DNA of 64,000 nucleotides, from positions 186,001 through 250,000 of the forward strand of contig NZ_FCOG02000001.1 in assembly GCF_001544975.2 (NCBI RefSeq), given 5' to 3'. How positions within the stretch are numbered: position 1 is the first letter of the stretch; each line of letters opens with the position of its first letter. The notes beneath the pieces were generated by a model. It saw nothing but the letters and a program-made list of their open reading frames with translations, was not told the origin of the DNA and did no database searches. The stretch is from Caballeronia arationis (GTDB lineage: Bacteria > Pseudomonadota > Gammaproteobacteria > Burkholderiales > Burkholderiaceae). Positions 19,081-28,098 of the stretch are shown here, in pieces. The translations under genes and the position numbers were made by a program.

Positions 19081-20676
19081 CTAGGAGCCGGTGGCTGCCG
19101 TTTTTGCGGTTGCGCCGCCGGTCGCCGCCGTCGTCCGGCCGGGCGCGTCGCCTGCCGCCGCAGCCGAGGCTGCCACGGGCGCCGGCGCTTCCACGCCGCC
19201 CGTCTCGCGATTCATCTGCCCGATGTCCCAGCCGCCGCCGAGCGCCTTGACGAGGCCCACCGACGACACCATCCGCTGTCCAGCGATGTTTGCGAGCTTC
19301 TGCTGCGCGACGAACGCCGTGGTCTGCGCGGTCAGCACATTCACATAGCCGACGGTGCCGGCCTTGTACTGGTTGTTGACGATCGCGAGCGCCTGCTGCG
19401 CCGACTGGACCGCCTGCTGCTGAACGACGATCTCGTTTTCGAGGATGCGCAGCGAGGCCAGATTGTCCTCGACGTCCTGGAACGCGGTGAGCACCGTCTG
19501 CCGGTACGTCGCGACGTTCTGGTCGTAGGCGGCGCGCGCCGCTTCGGTCTGTGCGCGGCGCAGGCCGCCGTCGAAGATGGTCGCCGCGATGTCCGGCCCG
19601 AGCGTCCAGAAACGCGACGGCGCACGCAGCAACTGCGACAGTACCGAGCTCTGGAATCCGCCCGACGCCGAGAGCGTGAGCGTCGGAAAGAACGCCGCCA
19701 TCGCGACGCCGATCTGTTCGTTCGCCGCCGCCGCCTTGCGTTCGGCGGAGGCGACGTCCGGCCGACGCTCGAGAATCGCGGACGGCATCTGCGCCGGCAC
19801 GGACGGCGGCGTGGCGTCGAGCGGCACCGCGGGCAGCGAGAACGTCGAAGCCGGCTCGCCGACCAGCACCGCGATTGCGTGCTCGAACTGCGCACGCGCC
19901 ACGCCGTTATCGATCGCCGATGCCTGCGCCGACTGCAATTGCGTCTGCGCCTGAATCACGTCCGAGCGTGCGACGATGCCCTGCGCGTATTGGTTCTGCG
20001 TGAGCTGGAGCGATTGCTGATAGGCGGCGACGGTATCGTCGAGAAGCTTTTGCTGCGCATCCAGCGAGCGCAACTGGAAGTAAGTCTGCGCGAGGGTGGC
20101 CTGCGCGGAAAGGCGCGCGTTCGCGAGATCGGCGGCGGCGCTTTGCTCGCCGGCCTCCTGCGCGTTGACCGAGCGGCTCACGCTGCCCCACAGGTCGGGT
20201 TCCCAGGTGGCGTCGAGGGCGAGGCTGAAGCTGTTGCCGATCGACGTGCTGTTCGATCCAGTCGACGTGTTGCGCGCGTTGGTGCCCGTGCCGGAGCGCG
20301 AACCGGACGCCGACAGGCCGACGGTCGGGAAGTAGGCCGCGCGTGCTTCACCGACGAGCGCCCGCGCCTGCCGATACGCCGCCGCGAATTGAGCGATGCT
20401 CTGGTTCGACGCGTTCAGCCGGGCTTCGAGTTCGTCGAGTTGCGGATCGTCGTAGATGGACCACCAGTTTCCGCGATCGGCGCGATCGGCCGGCTGCGCG
20501 ACCTTCCAGCCCTCGGGCGCTTCCTTGTAGGTTGCCGGAACCGCGGCGGACGGCCGCTGATAATCGGGGCCGACCGCGCAGCCCGCGACGAGCAGGGTCA
20601 TCGCGGCGGCGAGCGCCAATGCGGGGAAGCGGACGGTGAAGCGGGGCGTGGCGGACTGAGTCTGGCTGAACGGCAT
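19081..20676 (-). CDS. Outer-membrane efflux channel lipoprotein (NodT/OprM family)
   Basis: 531 residues. A signal peptide with lipobox (VAGC, Cys33) and the family start VGPDYQRP identify an outer-membrane factor of tripartite efflux pumps. Two internal repeats, each with a long coiled region and the recurrent VARSDVIQAQTQL / VGYVNVLTAQTTAF pattern, form the barrel and tunnel. The C-terminal 50 residues are an Ala/Thr/Gly-rich tail that is unusual in length. It lies downstream of the 99-residue membrane protein gene on the same strand and may be read from the divergent promoter at 21.26 kb. Confidence 0.93.
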   Translation of the reverse strand: MPFSQTQSATPRFTVRFPALALAAAMTLLVAGCAVGPDYQRPSAAVPATYKEAPEGWKVAQPADRADRGNWWSIYDDPQLDELEARLNASNQSIAQFAAAYRQARALVGEARAAYFPTVGLSASGSRSGTGTNARNTSTGSNSTSIGNSFSLALDATWEPDLWGSVSRSVNAQEAGEQSAAADLANARLSAQATLAQTYFQLRSLDAQQKLLDDTVAAYQQSLQLTQNQYAQGIVARSDVIQAQTQLQSAQASAIDNGVARAQFEHAIAVLVGEPASTFSLPAVPLDATPPSVPAQMPSAILERRPDVASAERKAAAANEQIGVAMAAFFPTLTLSASGGFQSSVLSQLLRAPSRFWTLGPDIAATIFDGGLRRAQTEAARAAYDQNVATYRQTVLTAFQDVEDNLASLRILENEIVVQQQAVQSAQQALAIVNNQYKAGTVGYVNVLTAQTTAFVAQQKLANIAGQRMVSSVGLVKALGGGWDIGQMNRETGGVEAPAPVAASAAAAGDAPGRTTAATGGATAKTAATGS

Positions 20677-20868
20677 CTGCGTGATGATCCTGTCGGAGCG
20701 ACGCGAACGGAGCTGAAGCAGGCGGAATCGCGACGATCCGAGATGGTAACGGAACAGGGAGAACGCCCGCGAAAAGCGGGCGTCAGGCAGACGTTAGCGT
20801 AGCGGCTGGAAAGGGCGCGTGGGTTACCCGATCGCGCCAAAAGGTTACGGCGGTTTACGAGTCGCTTC

Positions 20869-21168
20869 TCAGCACTCGCCGTGCGAACAGGGCGTCGGGC
20901 CCGGCAGCAGTTTCGGCACGCGTGCTTGCGTCTGCGTTTTCATCTGCGCCTGCGACTGGCGGGGCTTCACTGCACGGCGCCGGTTCCGGTTCTCGAACCA
21001 GCCCATGCCCAGCACCACGAACGACCCACCCGGCAGCAAGAACACGAATACGTAGAGCGCGAGTTTCCACGACGTCAGATTAGGCGGAACGACGTGACGG
21101 GAAGCGCTGGCGATCGTGCTGCTGACATGGCCGAAGCGTCGGCGGGCGGTGCGTGCAAAGCGGGTCAT
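20869..21168 (-). CDS. Small single-helix membrane protein of unknown function
   Basis: 99 residues starting at an ATG with AAGGA five nt upstream. There is one membrane segment at about 36-56 (WKLALYVFVFLLPGGSFVVLG), preceded by an Arg-rich N-terminus and followed by a basic, Gln/Lys-rich tail ending in CSHGEC. I do not recognise a family. It lies between the MarR-controlled divergent promoter and the efflux channel gene on the same strand, so it may be co-transcribed with the channel. Confidence 0.6.
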   Translation of the reverse strand: MTRFARTARRRFGHVSSTIASASRHVVPPNLTSWKLALYVFVFLLPGGSFVVLGMGWFENRNRRRAVKPRQSQAQMKTQTQARVPKLLPGPTPCSHGEC

Positions 21169-21258
21169 GGGAATCCTTGGGGCATCGACTGAGCGATGCG
21201 GGCAAGCGGTCAAGACATGTTTCGGGCGGCGCAACGTGCGCATAACTCGTTGCGTTAA

Positions 21259-21296
21259 ATAATATTGACTGTGCAAGTATTTTTCAAGATACTTGC
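21259..21296. promoter_or_regulatory. Overlapping divergent promoters with palindromic operator (MarR site)
   Basis: On the plus strand TTGACT (21265-21270), 17 bp, GATACT (21288-21293) forms a promoter for marR. On the minus strand TTGAAA (21282-21287), 17 bp, TATTAT (21259-21264) forms one towards the small membrane protein and efflux channel. The perfect palindrome GCAAGTAT-8-ATACTTGC (21273-21296) covers the spacers of both promoters and the plus -10. This is the layout expected for MarR autorepression and joint control. Confidence 0.72.
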
Positions 21297-21355
21297 CGCA
21301 ACATTTTTGAGATCGTTGTTTTGACGACGCACGAGCGTCCCTATTCTCGACACTG

Positions 21356-21856
21356 ATGAACAGCGAACCTCTCTACGACCCCTCGACGATCCAGCTCCAG
21401 ACGAGCCTCGGCTACTATCTGGCGAAGGCGCGCAACGTGCTGATCGCGCGCACGGACCGGGCGCTCAGGCCGCTCGATCTGACGTCGCAGCAGATCGGCG
21501 TGATCCTGACGCTTGCGGACGGCCGCGCGCATACACCGCTCGAACTGTCGCGCGAGATGTCTTACGACAGCGGGTCGATGACCCGCATGCTCGACCGGCT
21601 GGAAAAGAAGGGCTTTGTGACGCGCGAGCGCAGCGAGTCGGACCGGCGCATCGTGGAGCTCAAGCTGACGCAGCGCGGCGCGGACGCCGCGGCGCAGCTG
21701 CCCGCCATCGGTGCCGCAGTGCTGAACGAGCAGTTGAAGGACTTCAGCCGTGCCGAACTCGATACGCTGACGAGCCTGCTCGCGCGCCTGATCGCGAACG
21801 TGCCGGCAGGCGCGGCGTCTGCTGCATGTGAGGTCGGCGAGGAAGACAGCGCCTGA
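21356..21856 (+). CDS. MarR-family transcriptional regulator
   Basis: 166 residues with the winged-helix MarR fold: LDLTSQQIGVILTLADG, the recognition region LSREMSYDSGSMTRMLDRLEKKGFVTRERSESDRRIVELKLT with the wing, and a C-terminal dimer helix. Regulators of this kind repress adjacent efflux genes and release DNA on binding phenolic or other toxic ligands. A palindrome suited to such a dimer lies 60-83 bp upstream. The transporter gene follows on the same strand. Confidence 0.92.
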   Translation: MNSEPLYDPSTIQLQTSLGYYLAKARNVLIARTDRALRPLDLTSQQIGVILTLADGRAHTPLELSREMSYDSGSMTRMLDRLEKKGFVTRERSESDRRIVELKLTQRGADAAAQLPAIGAAVLNEQLKDFSRAELDTLTSLLARLIANVPAGAASAACEVGEEDSA

Positions 21857-21955
21857 ATGCTGGCCGCACGGGCAAGTTTTGCGCGTGTATGCCTGTCTGA
21901 GCAGAGAATGCCGTTGCATCAAAAACAAGAACGTTTTTGCTGGAGATTTTCGACT

Positions 21956-23524
21956 ATGGCAGCATCCGCAGCGCATCCCGGCAGCGACGCCCCGCCGCGC
22001 GCGCCCGCACCGCTCACGGGCGGCGTGCTCGCGCTCCTGACGATGGGCCTCGCGCTCGGTACGTTCATGGAAGTCCTCGACACGTCGATCGCCAACGTCG
22101 CCGTGCCGACGATTTCCGGCAGTCTCGGCGTCGCGACGAGCGAAGGAACATGGGTGATCTCGTCGTATTCGGTGGCGTCGGCGATTGCGGTGCCGCTCAC
22201 GGGCTGGCTCGCGCGACGCGTCGGCGAAGTGAAGCTCTTCACGATCTCCGTCGTACTGTTTTCGATTGCGTCGGCGCTTTGCGGGTTTGCGCACAACTTC
22301 GAGTCGCTGATCGCGTTCCGGCTGCTTCAGGGCCTCGTTTCCGGGCCGATGGTGCCGCTATCGCAGACCATCCTGATGCGCAGCTATCCGCCCGAAAAGC
22401 GCGGCCTCGCGCTCGGCCTGTGGGCGATGACGGTGATCGTCGCGCCGATTTTCGGCCCGGTGATGGGCGGATACATCACCGATAACTTCAGTTGGCCATG
22501 GATTTTCTACATCAACGTGCCGATCGGGATTTTCTCGGCGGCGATCGCTTTCTTCTTGCTGCGCGGCCACGAAACGAAGACATCGAAACAGCGGATCGAC
22601 GCCGTCGGACTTTCGCTGCTCGTGATCGGCGTCGCGAGCCTGCAGATGATGCTCGACCTGGGCAAGGACCGCGACTGGTTCAGTTCGAACTTCATCGTGA
22701 CGCTGGCGATCGTCGCGGCCATCGCGCTCGCGTTCATGTTCGCGTGGGAGCTGACCGAAAAGGAGCCGGTGATCGACCTCTCGCTCTTTCGCGACCGCAA
22801 CTTCGCGATGGGCGTGCTGATCACGTCACTCGGATTTCTCGCTTTTTTCGGCTCGGTGGTCGTGTTGCCGCTGTGGTTGCAGACGGTGATGGGGTACACG
22901 CCGGGCCTCGCCGGTCTCGCGACGGCGCCGGTCGGTATTCTGGCGCTCGTGATCTCGCCGATTCTCGGGCGCAACATGCATCGGCTGGACCTGCGCGTGG
23001 TGGCGAGCTTCGCGTTTCTGGTGTTTGCGTTCGTGTCGCACTGGAACTCGACATTCACGCTCGATACGCCTTTCAACCAGATCGTGATCCCGAGGCTGAT
23101 ACAGGGGATCGGCGTGGCGTGCTTCTTCGTCCCGATGACGACGATCACGCTGTCGAGCGTCCCCGACGACCGGCTGGCGGGCGCCGCGGGGCTGTCGAAC
23201 TTCCTGCGGACGCTTTCGGGTGCGATCGGCACGGCCGTCAGCACGACGTACTGGGAGAACGACATGATTCGCCACCACGCGGTGCTGACTGAGTCGGTGA
23301 CCGCCTATTCGGCAAATACGAGCGCCTATTCGGGTGCGCTGTCCGACCTCGGGCTCGCCGGACAGTCGATTACGGCGCAACTCGAACGCGTCGTGACGGC
23401 GCAGGCGTACATGATGTCGACGAACGACTTCTTCCGGATTTCGTTTTATGGATTCGTCGGACTGGCGGTGCTCGTCTGGCTGACCAAGCCGAAAAAGGGC
23501 GCGGGGCCATCGATGGGCCATTGA
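21956..23524 (+). CDS. DHA2 family (EmrB/QacA-type) drug:H+ antiporter
   Basis: 522 residues from the ATG at 21956, with about 14 membrane helices. The family motifs are present: LDTSIANVAVPTISGSLG in helix 1 (motif D1) and the motif C-like stretch VAPIFGPVMGGYI in helix 5. The protein exports toxic compounds with proton entry. EmrB-type pumps usually work with an EmrA-type adaptor and an outer-membrane channel. The channel is encoded 1.3 kb away on the other strand, but no HlyD/EmrA adaptor gene lies between. An upstream in-frame start at 21857 would add 33 residues without family similarity. Confidence 0.93.
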   Translation: MAASAAHPGSDAPPRAPAPLTGGVLALLTMGLALGTFMEVLDTSIANVAVPTISGSLGVATSEGTWVISSYSVASAIAVPLTGWLARRVGEVKLFTISVVLFSIASALCGFAHNFESLIAFRLLQGLVSGPMVPLSQTILMRSYPPEKRGLALGLWAMTVIVAPIFGPVMGGYITDNFSWPWIFYINVPIGIFSAAIAFFLLRGHETKTSKQRIDAVGLSLLVIGVASLQMMLDLGKDRDWFSSNFIVTLAIVAAIALAFMFAWELTEKEPVIDLSLFRDRNFAMGVLITSLGFLAFFGSVVVLPLWLQTVMGYTPGLAGLATAPVGILALVISPILGRNMHRLDLRVVASFAFLVFAFVSHWNSTFTLDTPFNQIVIPRLIQGIGVACFFVPMTTITLSSVPDDRLAGAAGLSNFLRTLSGAIGTAVSTTYWENDMIRHHAVLTESVTAYSANTSAYSGALSDLGLAGQSITAQLERVVTAQAYMMSTNDFFRISFYGFVGLAVLVWLTKPKKGAGPSMGH

Positions 23525-23550
23525 GCGCTCATCTTCGCGCTACTCCATTT

Positions 23551-23590
23551 AAAAGCGGCTCCGCAGCGTTCAAGCTGCCGAGCCGCTTTT
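23551..23590. terminator. Bidirectional intrinsic terminator
   Basis: AAAAGCGGCTC (23551-23561) pairs with GAGCCGCTTTT (23580-23590), with an inner GCAGC/GCTGC pair. It separates the convergent transporter and lipoprotein genes. Confidence 0.9.
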
Positions 23591-23604
23591 CTTTACAGCG
23601 CGCT

Positions 23605-24171
23605 TTATTCCGGCGTCAGCGTCTGGCCCGATTGTCCCGGCTGCGCTTCGAGTGCGCGCGGCATCGGCTGGACCGGCGGATTCGACTGCGCGCGCGGCGG
23701 CGCAACTGGCGTGACGGGCGGCAGCGCATTGCCGGGATTGGTCGCCGCGGCGCCGGGCTGCGGCGACGGGCCGCCGCGCACAAACTGCTTGAAGTCCGCG
23801 CCCGCTTTCCACGGATTCGGCTCGCAGCCGAGCATGTTGTCGCAGTGAGCGGCGAAGCCGATGGTCGCCGTGCCTTCGTTGCTCGGCGTCTTCGTGATCT
23901 GGTAGGCGAGCGCGCGCTTGCCGCCAGAGGGGCCCGCCGTCTGGATGATCGAATCGGTGACGGTCTGAAGCTTGTATTCGGAGTGGTTCGTGACCCAGAC
24001 CTGCGCGCGGCCCCACCACGCGTCGCATTCCGCCTTGTTCATGCAGGTGAGCGGCGAGGTCGCCTGCTCCATCGTCTCGCCGCTGACCTGGCCTTGCGTC
24101 GAGCAGCCGACGACGAGCGCAATCGACGCCATTGCCGCCAGCGCCGATGCCGATAGCATCGTCTTTTTCAT
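23605..24171 (-). CDS. Putative lipoprotein of unknown function
   Basis: 188 residues with a signal peptide and lipobox (ALVVGC, Cys23). The central part (KAECDAWWGRAQVWVTNHSEYKL, later GFAAHCDNMLGCEPNPWKAG) has cysteines that could form disulfides. The C-terminal 60 residues are Pro/Ala-rich and probably disordered. I do not recognise the family; a similar protein is, from memory, common in Burkholderia. It lies downstream of gshA on the same strand, 160 bp away. Confidence 0.65.
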   Translation of the reverse strand: MKKTMLSASALAAMASIALVVGCSTQGQVSGETMEQATSPLTCMNKAECDAWWGRAQVWVTNHSEYKLQTVTDSIIQTAGPSGGKRALAYQITKTPSNEGTATIGFAAHCDNMLGCEPNPWKAGADFKQFVRGGPSPQPGAAATNPGNALPPVTPVAPPRAQSNPPVQPMPRALEAQPGQSGQTLTPE

Positions 24172-24270
24172 TTTTTCTCCTCAGAGCGTTGATCGATAAG
24201 ACACTAATTTTCGACCCGACCGGCGATCCGCGCGTTTCGGCAGGTTGCGCTCTGTTGCAAAAGGGGTAAG

Positions 24271-24295
24271 CCTTGCCGCCCGATGGGCGGCAAGG
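24271..24295 (-). terminator. Hairpin after gshA, possible terminator
   Basis: A perfect 11-bp stem CCTTGCCGCCC / GGGCGGCAAGG with a GAT loop. On the minus strand the downstream sequence CTTACCCCTTTT has only four T, so termination would be weak. Confidence 0.5.
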
Positions 24296-24335
24296 CAAGG
24301 AAAAAAGACGATATGGGATCGGGCGCGCCTGAAAC

Positions 24336-25955
24336 TCAGACGCTCACGCGATTGAGCGTATAAGCGCGGTACGCGGCGATAAAAGCGTCGAAAGAGCCGG
24401 CTTCGTCACGTTCGATGGCGGCTTGTTGTTCGAGAGACTTCGCCGCGAGCTCATCCAGTTCGCGCGTGATCGCTTCGGGAAGCGGGCGCGAGCGGAAGAA
24501 TGCGGCGTGCTGCTCGCTCAGATCGAGCGCGAACGCGCCGAAGCTCTGCTGCTTGTCGCGCATGATCTGCAGCACGCGCGCCGACGGTGTCAGTGCCACA
24601 TCGGCGAGCCGCGCGCGTTGCGTGGCGAGTGCGCGCATGTATTCGTCGGTGCCGTTGAGCGCGTCGAGCGTCTCGGCGACCGGTGCGATCCTGTCGAGCA
24701 ATTCGGTGCCCCACGCCTGCATCGGCACGGCGCGCCCATCGCGAGAGAGGTCGAGCCCCGGCTTGCGGCCTTCCTTCGCGACGCGGCTGAAGTTGTCGTT
24801 GGCTTCGGCGTTCGCCTCGCGCGGCAGGAGCGGGCTGTCATCGAGCGCGCAATAGAGCAGATAGGCGTCGAGAAAGCGCGACGTTTCGAGCGAAATGCCG
24901 CTCGGCTCGAACGGATCGATGTCGAGACAGCGCACTTCGATGTACTGCACGCCGCGCGCCGAGAGCGCATGCAGCGGCCGCTCGCCGGGCTGGATGACGC
25001 GTTTCGGACGGATCGTCGAGTAGAACTCGTTTTCGATCTGCAGCACGTTCGTATTGATCTGGACCCACTCTCCGTCGCGCTGCGTGCCGATCGCCTCATA
25101 CGGCGGATACGGCTGGCTGACGGCACGGCCGAGCACGTCGAGGTAGGCGTCGAGGTTGTCGTAGCTCGGCAGGAGCGCCGACTGCGCCGGATTGTTCGTA
25201 TAGCCCAGATCACTCATGCGCAGGCTCGTGGCGTGCGGCAGATAGAACGTGTCGGCGTCGAAGGTGTCGAGCGTGTGCGGCTTGCCGCGCACGAAACCCG
25301 CTTCGAGCGCCGGCGACGCGCCGAAGAGGTACATCAGGAGCCAACTCGTGCGGCGAAAATTCCGGATCAGCGCGAAGTAGCGCTCCGACTGGAAATCGAC
25401 CGCCGACAGCGTATTGCCCTTTTCCAGCGACTGCCACGCGCGCCAGACGTCCTCGCTCAGCGAATAGTTGTAGTGGATGCCGGCGATGCATTGCATGGTG
25501 CGACCGTAGCGCAGCGAAAGCCCGCGCCGGTACACGTACTTCAGCATGCCGATATTCGACGTGCCGTACCAGCCGATCGGGATTTCGTCGTCGGGCGGCA
25601 GTTCGCAGGGCATCGAATCGTTCCAGAGCAATTCGTCGCCGAGCTTGCCATAGACAAAGCGATGCAGCGTGTCGAGATGTTCGAGCGCGGCTGCCGAATC
25701 GGCTTTCGCGTCGGTGATCAGTTCGACGAGCGCTTCCGAATAGTCGGTCGTGATCTGTGGATGCGTCAGCGCCGAGCCGAACGCGCGCGGATGCGGCGTC
25801 ATGGCGAGCTTGCCCTCGCGCGTGACGCGCAGGCTCTCCCGCTCGATGCCGCGCAGGCCATGGCGCAGCGCATCGGCGCAAGAACCTGCGGCGAGCGCCG
25901 AGAGGCGATGCCGGAAGGCGTCGGTGGCGGGGTGGACGGAATTCTTGTTTGGCAT
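24336..25955 (-). CDS. gshA: Glutamate-cysteine ligase, type 1
   Basis: 539 residues, the size of the gammaproteobacterial-type enzyme that joins Glu and Cys as the first step of glutathione synthesis. Recognised blocks are GLRGIERESLRV, THPQITTDYSEALVELIT, IAGIHYNYS, SLRMSDLGYTN and QYIEVRCLDIDPF. gshB is not adjacent. The ATG at 25955 has no strong ribosome site but begins the conserved N-terminus. Confidence 0.97.
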   Translation of the reverse strand: MPNKNSVHPATDAFRHRLSALAAGSCADALRHGLRGIERESLRVTREGKLAMTPHPRAFGSALTHPQITTDYSEALVELITDAKADSAAALEHLDTLHRFVYGKLGDELLWNDSMPCELPPDDEIPIGWYGTSNIGMLKYVYRRGLSLRYGRTMQCIAGIHYNYSLSEDVWRAWQSLEKGNTLSAVDFQSERYFALIRNFRRTSWLLMYLFGASPALEAGFVRGKPHTLDTFDADTFYLPHATSLRMSDLGYTNNPAQSALLPSYDNLDAYLDVLGRAVSQPYPPYEAIGTQRDGEWVQINTNVLQIENEFYSTIRPKRVIQPGERPLHALSARGVQYIEVRCLDIDPFEPSGISLETSRFLDAYLLYCALDDSPLLPREANAEANDNFSRVAKEGRKPGLDLSRDGRAVPMQAWGTELLDRIAPVAETLDALNGTDEYMRALATQRARLADVALTPSARVLQIMRDKQQSFGAFALDLSEQHAAFFRSRPLPEAITRELDELAAKSLEQQAAIERDEAGSFDAFIAAYRAYTLNRVSV

Positions 25956-26254
25956 TGAGCGACGCGTGCGACCGGGTGCGATGAAACCAGGCCCGATACG
26001 ATATTTTGAGTAGCGGGCACTTTAACATCTCGGTGTTTCGCGTGCTTGAAGCCAGTTCCCACAAGGGTTTGCGGGGTTTTCGCGGGTGCTCTGCGGCCGC
26101 TTGCAAGGCGGTCTCCGACAAGAACTTCGTGAGGCGGACCGCAGTGCCGGTTTTGCATGGTCCCGGCGCGCGACCGATGGGAGTTTTTTCGATTGCTACG
26201 CGCCGCGCGTCCCGCGTAGAGACGCGGGGCGCGTGACTCGTCGTACTGCTTGCA

Positions 26255-27340
26255 TCACTTGTTTTCGCCGCGCTCCCGCTCGGTCTTCAGGAGCGCCGCC
26301 TTGCGCGGCGCGCCCCACCGATACCCCGACAGCCCGCCGCCTTTCTGCACGACGCGATGGCACGGAATCGCAAGCGCCACCGGATTCGACGCGCACGCGT
26401 TCGCCACCGCCCGCACCGCGCGCGGCGAGCCGAGCGCGTCGGCGATGTCGGTGTAGCTGCGGGTCTCGCCGTAGGGGATGCGGCGCAGCGCGTCCCATAC
26501 GCGCTGCTGAAACGCGGTCGCGCCGATGTCGAGCGGCAGGTCGAAGCGCTCGCGCGTGCCGTTCAGATACGCGCGGATTTGCGCAATGAACGGCTCGATG
26601 CGCTCGCGATCCTCGATGCGCTCGGCCTGCGACAACTCCGCCGCCAGCTCGTGCGCGAGCGTCTCCGGATCGTCGCCGAACGCGATCTTGCAGATGCCCT
26701 TCTCCGTCGCGGCGACGAGCACGGTGCCAAGCGGCGTCGGTGCGGTGGCGTAGCGCACGGCGAGCCCGGCGCCTTTTTTCCGGTACACCGAGGGTGCCAT
26801 CCCAAGCTCAGCCGACGCCGCTTCGTACATCCGCGAGGGCGAGCCGAAACCGGCGTCGTGGGTGGCGCGCGTCACGTTCTCGCCGCGTTGCAGGCCGGAG
26901 CGCAGGGCTTCCGCTCGACGCGCCGCCTGATATTGCCGCGGAGAAACACCGACTACCCGCGTGAACAGGCGCTGCAGGTGAAACGGACTGACGTGCACGG
27001 CGTCGCTCAGTTGCGCGAGCGTCATGCGCTGCTGCGGTTCGGCGTCGAGCGCCTTGCACGCCCGCTCGACGATCGCGAGTTCGCGCGGCAGGCTGGTCGG
27101 CTGGCAGCGCTTGCATGGACGATAGCCGGCGCGTTCGGCTGCGCTCGTCGTCGAGAAGAATTCGACGTTCTCGCGGCGGGGCGCCCGCGACGCGCACGAG
27201 GGACGGCAGAAGACGCCCGTTGTGCGCACGGCGAAGAAGAACGCGCCGTCGGCGTGGCTGTCGCGGTCGACGACGGCCTGCCAGCGGCTTTCGTCAGAGG
27301 AAAAGGCGGTTTCGGAAGGGATTTGGTAAGCGGTATTCAT
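26255..27340 (-). CDS. ada: Ada: bifunctional DNA methyl-acceptor and transcription activator
   Basis: 361 residues in the full three-part order. The N-terminal zinc domain takes methyl groups from phosphotriesters, with cysteines 45, 49, 76 and 79 (GVFCRPSC, YRPCKRC). An AraC-type helix-turn-helix region follows (VSPFHLQRLFTRVVGVSPRQYQ). The C-terminal O6-methylguanine methyltransferase has acceptor Cys327 in IPCHRVV. The ATG at 27340 was chosen; an upstream start at 27391 adds residues outside the family. The gene is not part of an alkB operon here. Confidence 0.96.
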   Translation of the reverse strand: MNTAYQIPSETAFSSDESRWQAVVDRDSHADGAFFFAVRTTGVFCRPSCASRAPRRENVEFFSTTSAAERAGYRPCKRCQPTSLPRELAIVERACKALDAEPQQRMTLAQLSDAVHVSPFHLQRLFTRVVGVSPRQYQAARRAEALRSGLQRGENVTRATHDAGFGSPSRMYEAASAELGMAPSVYRKKGAGLAVRYATAPTPLGTVLVAATEKGICKIAFGDDPETLAHELAAELSQAERIEDRERIEPFIAQIRAYLNGTRERFDLPLDIGATAFQQRVWDALRRIPYGETRSYTDIADALGSPRAVRAVANACASNPVALAIPCHRVVQKGGGLSGYRWGAPRKAALLKTERERGENK

Positions 27341-27489
27341 CACGACCTCGATGGCTCTGGGTACGCGATCACTGTAGAGCGCCGCCTCCAAGCGTACGCG
27401 CCGGTTCTTGCGCTGTCATTTCGCGCTTGCCCGCGCGAAGTGTCTCGCAGAAGCGACAAATCGGCGCCATAGGGGTTTTTACTACAATT

Positions 27490-27591
27490 TCTATTGCGTC
27501 GCACCAACCTGCTGTGTATTATTGGAAATGTCTCCTCCATGTCTCCTCCTGATATGGATTCAACCCGCTCCGCAACGAGCGGGTTTTTTTT
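27490..27591 (+). ncRNA. Candidate small RNA with tandem anti-Shine-Dalgarno repeat and terminator
   Basis: In the 338-bp gap between ada and the VOC gene there is a free-standing plus-strand terminator: AACCCGCTC (27562-27570) pairs with GAGCGGGTT (27577-27585), then T to 27591. Since ada is on the minus strand, no annotated gene uses it. TACAAT at 27483-27488 could be a -10 element, but a good -35 is not seen. Between them ATGTCTCCTCC occurs twice in perfect tandem (27528-27538 and 27539-27549). CUCCUCC is complementary to ribosome-binding sites. I infer an RNA of about 95-100 nt; it has no obvious coding potential. Confidence 0.5.
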
Positions 27592-27678
27592 CGCCTGCGC
27601 GTTTTGCGCGACGAGGCGTCGTGAGCCGTTCCAGCGACGGCGTTACACTCGTCCGCACCACCGGAACGAGGAGCGACG

Positions 27679-28086
27679 ATGCACTTCACCATCCGCGAAA
27701 TCGATCACGTCGTGATCCGCTGCGCCGATCTCGACAACATGGTGCGCTTCTACGGCGCCGCGCTCGGATGCCCCATCGAAAAGGAACAGCGTGATCTCGG
27801 CCTCGTACAGTTGCGGGCAGGCCGCTCGCTGATCGACCTGCTCGCGGTCGGCGCGAAGATCGACCGGCCGGACAGCGGCGCGCCGGGCGCGGGCCGCAAC
27901 ATGGATCATCTGTGCGTGCGCGTCGAACCGTTCGATCCGGCCGCGCTGCGCAAGCATCTCGCCGAAAACGGCGCGCGCATCGGCGAAGAAGCCAATCGAT
28001 ACGGCGCGGAAGGTTACGGCCCGTCGCTGTATCTGTTCGATCCGGAAGGCAACCTGATCGAACTGAAGGGGCCGCCCGACGCGTGA
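27679..28086 (+). CDS. VOC (glyoxalase/dioxygenase superfamily) protein
   Basis: 135 residues forming one vicinal-oxygen-chelate domain: IDHVVIRCADLDNMVRFYGAALG at the start and YLFDPEGNLIELKG at the end, which supplies the typical metal-binding glutamate. The first metal ligand would be the His in IDHVVI. These proteins include glyoxalases, fosfomycin-resistance enzymes and dioxygenases; the substrate is unknown here. It ends 12 bp from the convergent yaeQ gene. Confidence 0.85.
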   Translation: MHFTIREIDHVVIRCADLDNMVRFYGAALGCPIEKEQRDLGLVQLRAGRSLIDLLAVGAKIDRPDSGAPGAGRNMDHLCVRVEPFDPAALRKHLAENGARIGEEANRYGAEGYGPSLYLFDPEGNLIELKGPPDA

Positions 28087-28098
28087 AGCCGCCTCCGC

